Origin: an uncultured Candidatus Melainabacteria bacterium
GTDB lineage: Bacteria > Cyanobacteriota > Vampirovibrionia > Gastranaerophilales > Gastranaerophilaceae
Length of the DNA stretch: 64,000 nucleotides
NCBI GenBank assembly: GCA_934667125.1
Contig: CAKULF010000001.1
Coordinates: 496,001 to 560,000, forward strand
Reading direction: 5' to 3'
Shown here: piece by piece, positions 25,993-35,364 of the stretch
Numbering within the stretch: position 1 is the stretch's first letter
Layout: every line of letters starts with the position of its first letter
Program-made: the position numbers and the translations under genes
The notes under the pieces: model-generated
Told to the model about the DNA's origin: nothing
Seen by the model: the letters and a program-made list of their open reading frames with translations, nothing else
The model's database searches: none

Positions 25993-26255
25993 AATCTTTT
26001 TTCTTCCTGTTAAACTTTTATCGCATTATAAATATAACACAGATTTTTTAAAATATTTTTGTACAACATTATATAAAAAATTCTAGCGATTTTTAATTTT
26101 TCCTTGATATCATTGGATTTTATATTTAAAAAAGTTCGCCTAATTTTTAAAAAAAATCTTCTTAACAAAAATTAATAGCAAAACTTTTATTTAGCAAAAA
26201 AATATTTTTAGAACTTTTGTATGAAAAACAGGATATTTTTTATAAAGGGAAAAGA

Positions 26256-29200
26256 ATGAAACTTAATGGTATTTCGTCATATACACTAAATAAAGCGCAA
26301 AAGTTGAAGTTAAATAAGAATAATTATTCAACAAATCCATTTAATTCAGCTTCAAAATTAAACTTAAAACAAGATGAAATCTCTTTTACAGGAAAGGTTT
26401 CAAACATTTTCGACGGCAAAATTCAAGATTACTTTTCAGCAGAAGCTAAAGAAATTTATGACACCGCTATGGATGTTGCAAAATATACAAACTCATCTCA
26501 AATTGAAATGTGGCATTTATACTATGCTTCCCTACTTGCTTTGCAAGCCGCTTTAAAGGATATTGACTCTGAAGAAATAAACGCCGATGATATAGCAAAA
26601 AGAAATGTTTTATATATAACGGTTGCGCAATTATCGGGCGTTGACACGGATGAATTTAAAAAAGAAGAAATAAGAAAGATTGCTATTGATGTAGTAGATA
26701 AACATATCAAACTTGTTCAGGAAGCATATTTTCCGAAAACAACGGACGAAAACAAAGAAAAAAAACAATTGAGCTTTAATTTAGGCAAAAAGCAAATAAA
26801 TATTCCTCTTCCGACTCCTAAAAAAATCACAAAACCAAGACTTTCAAAAGAAGCGGAAAACGAATTAGCTGCGTTATATGTAAATGCAGGCAATAACACG
26901 GAAGATGCAATATTTTACGACGCTTATTTTTTGTCTTGCGCCCTAAATTATCCTGATAGAGAAATAACTAAAATTGCGACAAACTTTATACATGAGCTTG
27001 AAGAAAGAATTGCCGTTAAATCAAATGAAAAAGCGAAAAAACCTATAGAATTTTACAATAATTATGCTGATACTTTGGAGAAAAATTTTAATATCGGAAA
27101 CGATGTTATAGTAACTTATGATAAAGATGACGTTAATGGCAGAGATAATCTACTTAACAGTATTATTGCAAAATATAAAAATACAGACACAGAAGTTATT
27201 GCTCTGAATGATTATGCTGATTATGAATTTTTCAACTATTTTGCAAGAAAAAACACTAAAGATAAAGCAAAGAAAAAAGTTATAATCGCCGACTTTGCCT
27301 CTATGGGAGTAAGAACAAGCGCAAGCAAAGGAAGTATTATATTAACTCAAAACGAACTTGACTCTATGCGCAACTTGACAAAAGATAAGAAAAATCCAAA
27401 CATAAGAATTGTTTTAACTATGCCTTTAGAGGCATACATTGCAAACAACGCAAATCCAATGATTAAAGACGTGTTTAAAACATATAATAATTTAAGCCTT
27501 CCAACAATGAATGTCGATGAAGCTAAAAAATATTTAACAGATAAAAACGGTTTAGAATATTTAAAAGAAGCTGTTGGAGTTGATTTATCAGGTGAGGTTG
27601 TTGAAAAAGCAATTGAATTAACCGCTCAAGATAAAGGTTTCTATCCTGTTAAAATTGTGGATTTATTAAGTGGTTTAGTGCGCTATAATATCAATAAAAA
27701 AGAACTTACGCCCGAGCTTTTGGAACAATATGTTAAAGAAAATACAGCTCTTGGCAAAACAAAAGATACAGACGAGCAATCTTTCCAAATTGATTTAAAT
27801 ACAAAAAACAGATTGAACGACATTATGGGAACGCCGATGACAAAAGCAGAAGCGCTTAATATTGTTAATCAAATCAAAAAAGGAACTTTTAAAACAAAAG
27901 GTTACACTATTTATCAAGCAAACGGAAGCGCTTATGGCGGCGGTAGACGTCACACAGCGCAAGCAATTGCGGGCGAAACAGGTATTCCGATGATTACAAT
28001 CAATGCTAAAGATTTTGCTCTTAAAGAGTGGGATGCTCAATCTGCCAATTCGGATTTTTCTGAAATGAAAATTAAAAGGATTATAACGGCGGCAAAAGCT
28101 CAAGCGGAAGCAAATCCAAACAAAACTGCCATGATATTTATTGAAAATTTTGATAATTTCGGAGCAAATTCTTTGTATGGCGTATCTTCAGCTTACGAAC
28201 AAAAAGCATTCAATCAATTGTTACTTGAAATGAAAAAAGCAAAACAGGAGGATAAAGTCAATCTTTTAGTTATCGGTTCTGTTAATCATTCAGAATTATT
28301 GGATGAAAACATCTTAAAACCTGATAAATTCTTAAATACTATTTTGGTTTATCAACCAATGGACGCTAAATCCAGAAGAGAAATAATTGAATACTATATC
28401 AACAAGATGAATTTACCTATTAAAGGTGAAAATGAAGAAGAAAAAGGCAAAGTTATCCAAAATATTTCTGAAACTACGCAAGGTTTCAGCGTTGTGGATT
28501 TGATGTATTTATTAGAAACCGCTAAAAGCGTGAGCCTTGAAAGAGATAAAAAATCAATTGATGATTACGATTTAACGGAAGCATATCTTCAAGTTACATC
28601 AGGAAGAGTTAATACTTATGAATCTACAGAACAACGCAACAGAATAGTTGCAGCGCACGAAGCAGGTCATGCAATTAACTTATATATAATGAATGAAATT
28701 GAAAAAGAAAATAACATACCGCAATTTATGCCTCGCTCTAATGTTAATTTCATAACACTTGACCCTAGGGGTGATTTTGGCGGTGCAATGTATCATAAAC
28801 CCGATAAAAACGATGAATATAACATACACACAGTTATGGCAGATTTAGTTTGCTCTTATGGCGGACATACTGTTGAAAAATTATTATATAATCAAAACGG
28901 CTCTTGGGGAATAAGTTGTGATATTGAAAACATTACAGAAACAGCAACCCAAGCGGTTTTACATCTTGGTATGGGACCAAAAACAGGAACAAGAAAAATC
29001 TTATTCGGACCAAATGGCGATTTAATTGCTTCAGACAAAAAGAAATTGGAAATTGAAGAAGACATTGACTATTTGTGTCACACAGCAAAAGAAGTTTCAG
29101 AAATGATAATTAAAGGTTATCAGCCGTTCATTAAACAATTCAGCGACAAATACTATTCTAAAGTTGGAAGCGGAGATTGCTTAATCACTAAAGAACAATT

Positions 29201-29336
29201 TGTTAAAGAATTAAATGAATGGATAAATTCTTTAACAGATGAAGAGAAAGCTGAACTTAAACAAATTAAGCACAGATGCGCTCAAAAAATCAAAAGAGTC
29301 GAAGAAGATCAAGCAAAACTTTCTAAAGACTGTTAA
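26256..29336 (+). CDS. Clp/FtsH chimera: Clp-N-like domain, degenerate AAA modules, M41 metalloprotease
   Basis: Start chosen at ATG 26256 (AAAGGGA upstream), giving 1026 residues. Residues 1-45 hold a short leader ending EISFTGK. Residues 60-220 show two Clp-N-like repeats (AKEIYDTAMDVAKYTNSSQ and LSKEAENELAALYVNAG). A Clp D1-like module begins at DDVNGRDNLLNSII but lacks Walker A. An FtsH-like AAA module follows: the Walker A position reads GSAYGGGRRHT (557-567, no GKT), Walker B reads FIENFDNFG and the RPGRFD box reads KPDKFL. The C-terminal peptidase is intact: HEAGH at 801-805, DPRGDFGG, and SCDIENITETAT with the likely third ligand. No transmembrane helix. Inferred: a soluble, ATP-independent or regulated zinc protease. 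Confidence 0.75.
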   Translation: MKLNGISSYTLNKAQKLKLNKNNYSTNPFNSASKLNLKQDEISFTGKVSNIFDGKIQDYFSAEAKEIYDTAMDVAKYTNSSQIEMWHLYYASLLALQAALKDIDSEEINADDIAKRNVLYITVAQLSGVDTDEFKKEEIRKIAIDVVDKHIKLVQEAYFPKTTDENKEKKQLSFNLGKKQINIPLPTPKKITKPRLSKEAENELAALYVNAGNNTEDAIFYDAYFLSCALNYPDREITKIATNFIHELEERIAVKSNEKAKKPIEFYNNYADTLEKNFNIGNDVIVTYDKDDVNGRDNLLNSIIAKYKNTDTEVIALNDYADYEFFNYFARKNTKDKAKKKVIIADFASMGVRTSASKGSIILTQNELDSMRNLTKDKKNPNIRIVLTMPLEAYIANNANPMIKDVFKTYNNLSLPTMNVDEAKKYLTDKNGLEYLKEAVGVDLSGEVVEKAIELTAQDKGFYPVKIVDLLSGLVRYNINKKELTPELLEQYVKENTALGKTKDTDEQSFQIDLNTKNRLNDIMGTPMTKAEALNIVNQIKKGTFKTKGYTIYQANGSAYGGGRRHTAQAIAGETGIPMITINAKDFALKEWDAQSANSDFSEMKIKRIITAAKAQAEANPNKTAMIFIENFDNFGANSLYGVSSAYEQKAFNQLLLEMKKAKQEDKVNLLVIGSVNHSELLDENILKPDKFLNTILVYQPMDAKSRREIIEYYINKMNLPIKGENEEEKGKVIQNISETTQGFSVVDLMYLLETAKSVSLERDKKSIDDYDLTEAYLQVTSGRVNTYESTEQRNRIVAAHEAGHAINLYIMNEIEKENNIPQFMPRSNVNFITLDPRGDFGGAMYHKPDKNDEYNIHTVMADLVCSYGGHTVEKLLYNQNGSWGISCDIENITETATQAVLHLGMGPKTGTRKILFGPNGDLIASDKKKLEIEEDIDYLCHTAKEVSEMIIKGYQPFIKQFSDKYYSKVGSGDCLITKEQFVKELNEWINSLTDEEKAELKQIKHRCAQKIKRVEEDQAKLSKDC

Positions 29337-30636
29337 TCAATTCTTTAATCTCGTCAAAACTATAACAATCGTCTAAAATTTTAATTTTCATATTATTATT
29401 TTTAGACGATTTTATAATATCTGTTGTTGTTTTATTGTCTAAAAATGTTTCACTATAAGCATTTTCATCTTTTCTTAACATAACGGACGGAATTACAAGA
29501 GTATCTATATCTTTATTTTTAATTGTGTCTATAATATCTTGACCAACAATTAAACCTGCAACATTGATATCTTTTCCAAAAAATTTGTTTTTAATTTCCA
29601 AAACTTCAAATTCAAGATTTTCAACATTTATCTCGTCTTTAAATTCTCTAAATAATTTACAAGCACTGCTTGCTGTTGCGATTGTGATTTTTCTTTTTTT
29701 AGATATTTTTTTCTTAATTTTTTTCAAACATTTTTTAAAGCTATCTTTTAAAAGGCGAATTGCACCAACACCATCTTCAATTTGCAAAAAGTCGCCATAA
29801 TATTTCTTTTCAGGGATTGGTTTATCTGCAAGCAAGAAAAATTCATCCGAAACCATTGCGATTTGTTTTTTTATGCTTTTATTAAATTCCTCAACTATTT
29901 CGATCGTTTCAAGAGCAATTTTTTTATCAACTTTTTTGAATTTTTCTTTTCTGAATTTTGAAATTCCAACAGGAACGATTGCAATTGATTTGATTATTGA
30001 TTTAACTTTTTTAAGGTCGTTTAGAGTTCTTCTTAACTCATCACCATCATTATAGTTTGGGCAAAGAACGATTTGAGCATGGATTTGCGTTTTGATTTTT
30101 TTAAATCTTTCCAATTGCTCCATAATATTTTGAGCTTTTGGATTATTGGTCATTTCTTGTCTTAGGGCAGGGTTTGTTGTATGAATTGAAACAAAAAGAG
30201 GCGAGATATGATATTTTTCAATTTTTTTCCAATCGTTTTCAGTCAAATTTGTTAAAGTTACATAAGTTCCATCTAAATAAGACAATCTCCAATCATCATC
30301 TTTAACATATAGACTATCTCTTAAGCCTTTTGGTTGTTGGTCAACAAAGCAGAATATGCAATGATTTTGGCACTTTTTAACCCCATCAAAAACTGAACTT
30401 GTAAAAATTATTCCTAAATCTTCATCGATATCTTTTTCAATATCATATTCTTCAAGCTCGTTATTTTTATGTTCAACAAGAAGAGTTAGTTGATAATCGT
30501 TAATCATAAAGCTGTATTCAATTAAATCAAGAGGAGTTTTTTCGTTTATTGAAAGGACCTTATCCCCTTTTTTAATGCCGATTTCATCAGCGATTGAATT
30601 TTTAACGACTTTTTCAACAATCATTTCAATTTTCAT
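29323..30636 (-). CDS. DUF512/PDZ radical SAM protein
   Basis: A 437-residue protein of the conserved but uncharacterised family with an N-terminal PDZ-like domain (IVEKVVKNSIADEIGIKKGD, residues 6-25), a radical SAM core and a C-terminal DUF512 region. The iron-sulfur motif is CQNHCIFCFVDQ (CxxxCxxC) near residue 90, followed by the family signature PKGLRDSLYVKDDDWRLSY. The conserved Y-N-D-G segment LCPNYNDGDELRRTL is present. The family is widespread in Firmicutes and cyanobacteria and its substrate is unknown. It overlaps the PadR gene by 4 nt, which suggests co-transcription, and overlaps the end of the Clp/FtsH chimera by 14 nt. Confidence 0.88.
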   Translation of the reverse strand: MKIEMIVEKVVKNSIADEIGIKKGDKVLSINEKTPLDLIEYSFMINDYQLTLLVEHKNNELEEYDIEKDIDEDLGIIFTSSVFDGVKKCQNHCIFCFVDQQPKGLRDSLYVKDDDWRLSYLDGTYVTLTNLTENDWKKIEKYHISPLFVSIHTTNPALRQEMTNNPKAQNIMEQLERFKKIKTQIHAQIVLCPNYNDGDELRRTLNDLKKVKSIIKSIAIVPVGISKFRKEKFKKVDKKIALETIEIVEEFNKSIKKQIAMVSDEFFLLADKPIPEKKYYGDFLQIEDGVGAIRLLKDSFKKCLKKIKKKISKKRKITIATASSACKLFREFKDEINVENLEFEVLEIKNKFFGKDINVAGLIVGQDIIDTIKNKDIDTLVIPSVMLRKDENAYSETFLDNKTTTDIIKSSKNNNMKIKILDDCYSFDEIKELINSL

Positions 30637-31124
30637 ACTAATTCTATGACCCCTTTTAATTCTTCTTGCGTTAGCTCTATTGTTCTTTTTTGAATTTGAT
30701 TTATTTCAATATACTCGTTTTTCAAACCTTTTTCAAGCTTTGCTTGATATAATTGAAGTATATTTAGCATATTTTCCCTAAATTCAACACGTTCCGATAT
30801 GCTCAATACTTCGCTGCAATATAATAATATTTTTGCTTCGTTTAAGATGTGATACGGGTTTAATTCTTTAAAAGATAACATCAAATCGACAAGATGTTTT
30901 CTTCCAAGCTTAGTTATACTGTAGGTTTTAGATAGCATACCGCCTTGCGACATAGAATCAATACATTCAACTGCGCCAATTTTTTCTAATCTTTTTAAAG
31001 CAGGATTAACTGTTCCTGTTGAAGATTTTAAATATGCAAAAAATAGCTCGTCTATGATTTTACCAATTCTATAAATCGTTGCGTCGTATTTGGTTAAAAT
31101 GTAAAGTATTACGATTTCTATCAT
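30633..31124 (-). CDS. PadR-family transcriptional regulator
   Basis: A winged-helix regulator of 163 residues. The N-terminal PadR fold is visible (IVILYILTKYDATIYRIGKIIDE, then the recognition region STGTVNPALKRLEKIGAVECI and the wing SKTYSITKLGRKHL). A helical C-terminal dimerisation region follows. It is upstream of and overlaps the radical SAM gene, and lies divergent to a membrane protein gene with an inverted repeat between them, so it may repress itself and that gene. Ligand unknown. Confidence 0.82.
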   Translation of the reverse strand: MIEIVILYILTKYDATIYRIGKIIDELFFAYLKSSTGTVNPALKRLEKIGAVECIDSMSQGGMLSKTYSITKLGRKHLVDLMLSFKELNPYHILNEAKILLYCSEVLSISERVEFRENMLNILQLYQAKLEKGLKNEYIEINQIQKRTIELTQEELKGVIELV

Positions 31125-31129
31125 AGTTT

Positions 31130-31162
31130 TATAATAGCATAATATTTGATATATTAATATTA
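31130..31162 (+). promoter_or_regulatory. TATAAT box and inverted repeat between padR-type gene and GT-C gene
   Basis: TATAAT at 31130-31135 is followed by the inverted repeat TAATATT (31140-31146) / AATATTA (31156-31162) that runs into the start codon of the membrane protein gene. The transcript leader would be about 20 nt with no Shine-Dalgarno. The repeat would be a natural operator for the adjacent PadR protein. Confidence 0.35.
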
Positions 31163-32643
31163 TGGAATTAATAAATAAGATAGATAAACTAGTTGGGAAG
31201 CTTGCGCCCGTTGCTTTTATTTTAATTACATTTTTGTATGTTTTATTCAGAGTTCCGTTTTTTGATGAGGCGCATGCGTATATTATTTCTCAATTTCCGT
31301 TGAATGAAATTTTTCAACTAACAAGAATAGAGGGTCATAGCGCTTTATGGTTTTTAATTTTAAAAGTTGTGACGATTAAAAACTCGTTTTATCCTTATTC
31401 AATGCTGTTTTTCAATTGGATTTGTTCATCTGTTTTAGTTTTATTTATTTGGAAATATTTTCCATTTAACAATTTTATCAAATTTCTTTTAACTTTTAAT
31501 TCGATTATGTTGAATTATTATTCAGCTGTCGCAAGACCATATACTTTGGGAGTTTTGACGCTTTTTATAATTGTTTATATGTATAAAACAAAAATGTGTT
31601 ATAAAAAACCGATTGTTTTTAGCTTGTTGATGGTTTTTTGCGGATATTTAAGCGTTTTGTTGGCGCTTGGGGTTCTTGGGATTTTTGCGTTATTTATTTA
31701 TGATATTTTTAAAGAAAAAACCTATAATTTATTTAAAAACCTCAAAAAAGATATTATTTTAATTTTTTCTGTTTCGTTTTTAGGATTGATTTTATTGTTT
31801 TTACAGCTTTATAATCCTGATATTCCACAAATGAAGCAAAATTGGGAGATTTGGGGATTTTATTTAAGTGTTATTCATTTATTATTTAAACCTTTTTTAA
31901 TTCATCAAGATTCTAATTATCTTCAAATTTTATTTAATTTTATCTGTCAAATCAGCCTGTATGTCGGCTTTTTTACTTTTCTTGTCAAAACGAAAAAAGC
32001 CGCAATTTATCTTATTTTCACATTTATTTCTTTAACTTTGTTTTTCTTAAAAGTATACACTGGCGGAATTTGGCACTATTACTTGTATTTCATTTTTCTT
32101 TTAATTGCTTATATTTTAGAATTTGATAAATTAAAAAACCAAAAGCTGATGAATTTTCTTTTAACTTTAATTTTAATTTTTCTACTTTGCCCGTATAGCT
32201 TGTTTTTAAGAGGATATGACGAAACGACTTATACAAAAAATTATAAAAAACTTTTGAGCAAAATTGAAGAAATTAATAATAAAGATGTTAAACTATATAC
32301 GCCCGACACCTTTAGCCCTTTAGGGATGGGGCTTGTGCCGTATTTTGTTAATAAAAATATTGATGTTTATGATTTAAAAGGCTATAAATTAAATTCTTTT
32401 GAACATAATAAAAATATTTTTAATTTTGATTTAGATGAGGATTTATTTTTAAAAAGTCTTGATAAAAATAAGAAAAATATACTCATAACAACCGACAGAC
32501 ACGCTCTTAAGAATGTTGGAAAAACATATTATATTGCACATATGGATGAAACCAATTCGGGTTTTTATTTGGATAAAATTTATGAAAATAAGGATTTATG
32601 TTTTGAAATATATGAAATTAAGCCTGTTTTGTATAAAATGTAA
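31162..32643 (+). CDS. Polytopic membrane protein, GT-C glycosyltransferase-like
   Basis: A 493-residue integral membrane protein with about ten hydrophobic segments through residue 340 and a soluble C-terminal domain. In the first extracytoplasmic loop it has VPFFDEAHAYIIS followed by LTRIEGHSALWFLIL. An acidic Asp-Glu in this loop is typical of GT-C fold enzymes (PMT/ArnT type) that use polyprenyl-phosphate sugars. It is clearly paralogous to the protein at 33957-35345. uppS, which makes the polyprenyl carrier, is between them. No ribosome binding site is apparent. The substrate and activity are inferred. Confidence 0.65.
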   Translation: MELINKIDKLVGKLAPVAFILITFLYVLFRVPFFDEAHAYIISQFPLNEIFQLTRIEGHSALWFLILKVVTIKNSFYPYSMLFFNWICSSVLVLFIWKYFPFNNFIKFLLTFNSIMLNYYSAVARPYTLGVLTLFIIVYMYKTKMCYKKPIVFSLLMVFCGYLSVLLALGVLGIFALFIYDIFKEKTYNLFKNLKKDIILIFSVSFLGLILLFLQLYNPDIPQMKQNWEIWGFYLSVIHLLFKPFLIHQDSNYLQILFNFICQISLYVGFFTFLVKTKKAAIYLIFTFISLTLFFLKVYTGGIWHYYLYFIFLLIAYILEFDKLKNQKLMNFLLTLILIFLLCPYSLFLRGYDETTYTKNYKKLLSKIEEINNKDVKLYTPDTFSPLGMGLVPYFVNKNIDVYDLKGYKLNSFEHNKNIFNFDLDEDLFLKSLDKNKKNILITTDRHALKNVGKTYYIAHMDETNSGFYLDKIYENKDLCFEIYEIKPVLYKM

Positions 32644-32665
32644 TTAATAATTTAAGGAAAATATA

Positions 32666-33388
32666 ATGGAAATAAATGAAAAAGAATTAACTGAAAAAAT
32701 CAAAGAAAGCGACCTGAAACACGTTGCTATTATTATGGATGGGAATAGGCGCTGGGCAAAAGAAAGACTTCTTCCATCTATGATGGGACATAAAAAAGGG
32801 GTTGAAGCTCTTAAAAAAACAACTCGAGCTTGTAATGATTTAGGGGTTAAATATCTTACGGTTTACGCTTTTTCAACCGAAAATTGGAACAGAAAAAAAG
32901 AAGAAGTTGATTTTTTAATGGATTTATTCGTTTCAACTTTGACAAATGAATTAGCCGAGCTTCACGATAACAATGTCAAAATGAATTTTATCGGAAATTT
33001 AGCTCAATTAAGCCCAAAACTTCAAGAAGTTATTAAAAACTCTAAAGAAAAAACAAAAAACAACACAGGCGTTACTTTAACTATAGCTGTTAATTACGGC
33101 AGCCGAGATGAAATTGTTCAGGCGGTTAAAAATATTGTAAAAGATGGCGTTAAAGAAGATGATATCGATGAAAAATTAATTTCAAAATATTTATATACAG
33201 CCAATTTGCCCGACCCTGATTTATTAATCAGAACAAGCAATGAAAAAAGAATAAGCAACTATTTATTGTGGCAAATTGCGTATAGCGAAATATATATCAC
33301 AGATATTTTTTGGCCAGATTTTGACAAAAATCAATTAATGATAGCTATTGTTGAATTTTTAAAAAGACAAAGAAGATGGGGAAAATAA
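32666..33388 (+). CDS. uppS: Undecaprenyl diphosphate synthase (isoprenyl transferase)
   Basis: Cis-prenyltransferase that makes the C55 lipid carrier for peptidoglycan and polysaccharide synthesis. The catalytic motif HVAIIMDGNRRWAKE (residues 19-33) contains the catalytic Asp and pyrophosphate-binding residues; later blocks are TVYAFSTENWNR, AVNYGSRDEIV, DLLIRTSNEKRISNYLLWQ and the C-terminal DIFWPDF and RQRRWG. The length of 240 is typical. The stop codon overlaps the rdgB start by 1 nt (TAATG). Confidence 0.96.
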   Translation: MEINEKELTEKIKESDLKHVAIIMDGNRRWAKERLLPSMMGHKKGVEALKKTTRACNDLGVKYLTVYAFSTENWNRKKEEVDFLMDLFVSTLTNELAELHDNNVKMNFIGNLAQLSPKLQEVIKNSKEKTKNNTGVTLTIAVNYGSRDEIVQAVKNIVKDGVKEDDIDEKLISKYLYTANLPDPDLLIRTSNEKRISNYLLWQIAYSEIYITDIFWPDFDKNQLMIAIVEFLKRQRRWGK

Positions 33389-33960
33389 TGAAAATCACTC
33401 TTGCAACTGGAAATAGCCACAAAGTTGACGAAATCAATTTAATAGCGAAGAATTATGGAATAGAATTTGTTTTGCCAAATGGGGAATTTGACCCTATTGA
33501 AGACGGGAAAAATTTTCTTGAAAATGCTTATTGCAAAGCAAAATGTGCAAGCTTAAACGGCTCAACAGACTATTATTTAGCGGACGACAGCGGTTTATGT
33601 ATTGATTATTTAAACGGCGAACCGGGGATATATTCTGCAAGATATGAAACGACTCCACAAAAAAGAATTGATAAGGTTTTAGATAAATTAAAAGGGGTTA
33701 AAGATAGAAACGCCCATTTTACTTGTGCTATGGTAATTGTAGATAAAAAAGGCGAAATTGTTTTTCAAACAGAGCAATATGTTTTCGGTTCAATTTTAGA
33801 AAAACAAATCGGAACGAACGGTTTTGGCTATGACCCTATATTTTTTGTTGAAGAGTTAAATAAAGGTATGGCGGAGCTTTCAGCCGTTGAAAAATCAAAA
33901 GTTTCACACAGAGCAAAAGCATTGAACAAGGTTATTGAATTTTTAGAAAAATTAAAATGA
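33388..33960 (+). CDS. rdgB: RdgB/HAM1-family dITP/XTP pyrophosphatase
   Basis: Removes non-canonical purine nucleotides (dITP, XTP) from the pool. The ATG at 33388 is preferred over one 12 nt earlier because it starts MKITLATGNSHKVDEI, matching the family N-terminus, and couples to the uppS stop. Other marks: FLENAYCKAK, LADDSGLCIDYLNGEPGIYSAR in two blocks, GFGYDPIF and the C-terminal SHRAKAL. About 190 residues. Overlaps the next membrane protein gene by 4 nt. Confidence 0.94.
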   Translation: MKITLATGNSHKVDEINLIAKNYGIEFVLPNGEFDPIEDGKNFLENAYCKAKCASLNGSTDYYLADDSGLCIDYLNGEPGIYSARYETTPQKRIDKVLDKLKGVKDRNAHFTCAMVIVDKKGEIVFQTEQYVFGSILEKQIGTNGFGYDPIFFVEELNKGMAELSAVEKSKVSHRAKALNKVIEFLEKLK

Positions 33961-35345
33961 AAAAAAATATCGTAATTATACTTTTTGCTATAATCAGCCT
34001 TTTAATCAGTGTTTTTCACACTCCTTTTTGGGATGAAACACACGCTTTTGATATAAGTTTAAGACCATTAAGCGAAATATTTTACCTAACAAGGGTTGAG
34101 GGGCATCCGATATTATGGTTTTTATTGTTAAAACCAATTAATTTTATTAAGCTTTTTCCTTATCCGATGTTGGTTTTGAATTGGGTTTTTTGCCTTTTTG
34201 CTATTATAATTTTGTTTAAAAAATCACCTTTCAATTTTTTGCAAAAAACTTTCCTTACCCTTTCACCCCCGTTTTTAATATATTTTGCGCCTATTGCAAG
34301 AAATTATTCTATTGGAATTTTAATTATTTTTCTTTTAGCTTTTTTATATGAAAAACGCTTCAAAAAGCCCTATTTATACGCTTTTTTAATTTGCCTTGGC
34401 GCAAACACAAGCGTTATGGCAATGATTATCTTATTTTACATCGGGTTAAGTTTTTTGTTTGAATTGTGGTTCAAATTAAAAGAAAAAAAGACTTTTCTAT
34501 ATGTATTTTTGATGTTTTTTGCTTGCGCTTTAATTGTTTTATTACAATTCTATAACATTGAAACCCTTGATAAAATCTATCTTTTATCCGTTCCATTTAG
34601 TTTTTTAAACGCAATATTCAGACTCGTTTTTGTTTTAATTATCTTATTTTTAACTTATCAAAACTATAAAAACAAAAACTATCCTGCTTGTTTTATCGGG
34701 TTTTTTAGCCCAATTACATTATATTTATTTAACTTTTTTGTCGCTCAAAGCGGAAATTACTGGCATGAATTTTTCTATTTTATTTATCTTATTTTCACCC
34801 TTTGGATTAGCGGCAAAAGTGTTTTAAACAATAAAATCATAAAAACTGTTTTTTACATTATTCTTATTTTATATTTCATTCCTTGCGCTTATTTAGAGCA
34901 AAACCGCTTCACATATATTTTTGATTCAACTTCAAAAGAAATTTATAAGGTTGTTAAAAACCTCAATCAGAAAAATTCCGCTTTTTATACTCTTCAATAC
35001 TGGAATAACGTTTCCCCGGGGGCAAGCACGTATCTTAAAAAAGACGGTATTAAAATTTATGATTGCAATAACGAAGATGTGCTAGAGTTTAAACATTTAA
35101 AAAATATTTTTAAAACAGAGCATATTAACGTTGATTTTGATAAATTTTATTCAAAAATTGATAAATCCAAGGATAATTTTGTTTTAATTGAAACGACAAG
35201 AAAAATTAATTTTGATTTAAAAGAAATTAAAAGCTCAAAAAGCGCCAAAAACGACATTATAATTAAGGATAAGTATATTTTAAAACTTGTCGATTATTAT
35301 CCTAAAATTAATTTAGCGGTTTATAAATTTGATAAAATTAAATAG
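33957..35345 (+). CDS. Polytopic membrane protein, GT-C glycosyltransferase-like (paralogue)
   Basis: A 462-residue membrane protein with roughly ten hydrophobic helices in residues 1-320 and a C-terminal soluble part. Its first loop reads HTPFWDETHAFDIS and LTRVEGHPILWFLLL, nearly the same as the protein at 31162-32643, which has VPFFDEAHAY and LTRIEGHSALWFLIL, so the two are paralogues. Both also share a conserved aromatic segment near W/FH-YY (WHEFFYFIYL here, WHYYLYFIFL there). It overlaps rdgB by 4 nt. Probable polyprenyl-phosphate-sugar-dependent transferase; substrate unknown. Confidence 0.65.
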   Translation: MKKNIVIILFAIISLLISVFHTPFWDETHAFDISLRPLSEIFYLTRVEGHPILWFLLLKPINFIKLFPYPMLVLNWVFCLFAIIILFKKSPFNFLQKTFLTLSPPFLIYFAPIARNYSIGILIIFLLAFLYEKRFKKPYLYAFLICLGANTSVMAMIILFYIGLSFLFELWFKLKEKKTFLYVFLMFFACALIVLLQFYNIETLDKIYLLSVPFSFLNAIFRLVFVLIILFLTYQNYKNKNYPACFIGFFSPITLYLFNFFVAQSGNYWHEFFYFIYLIFTLWISGKSVLNNKIIKTVFYIILILYFIPCAYLEQNRFTYIFDSTSKEIYKVVKNLNQKNSAFYTLQYWNNVSPGASTYLKKDGIKIYDCNNEDVLEFKHLKNIFKTEHINVDFDKFYSKIDKSKDNFVLIETTRKINFDLKEIKSSKSAKNDIIIKDKYILKLVDYYPKINLAVYKFDKIK

Positions 35346-35364
35346 TTCGTGTTAGTATTAAAAT

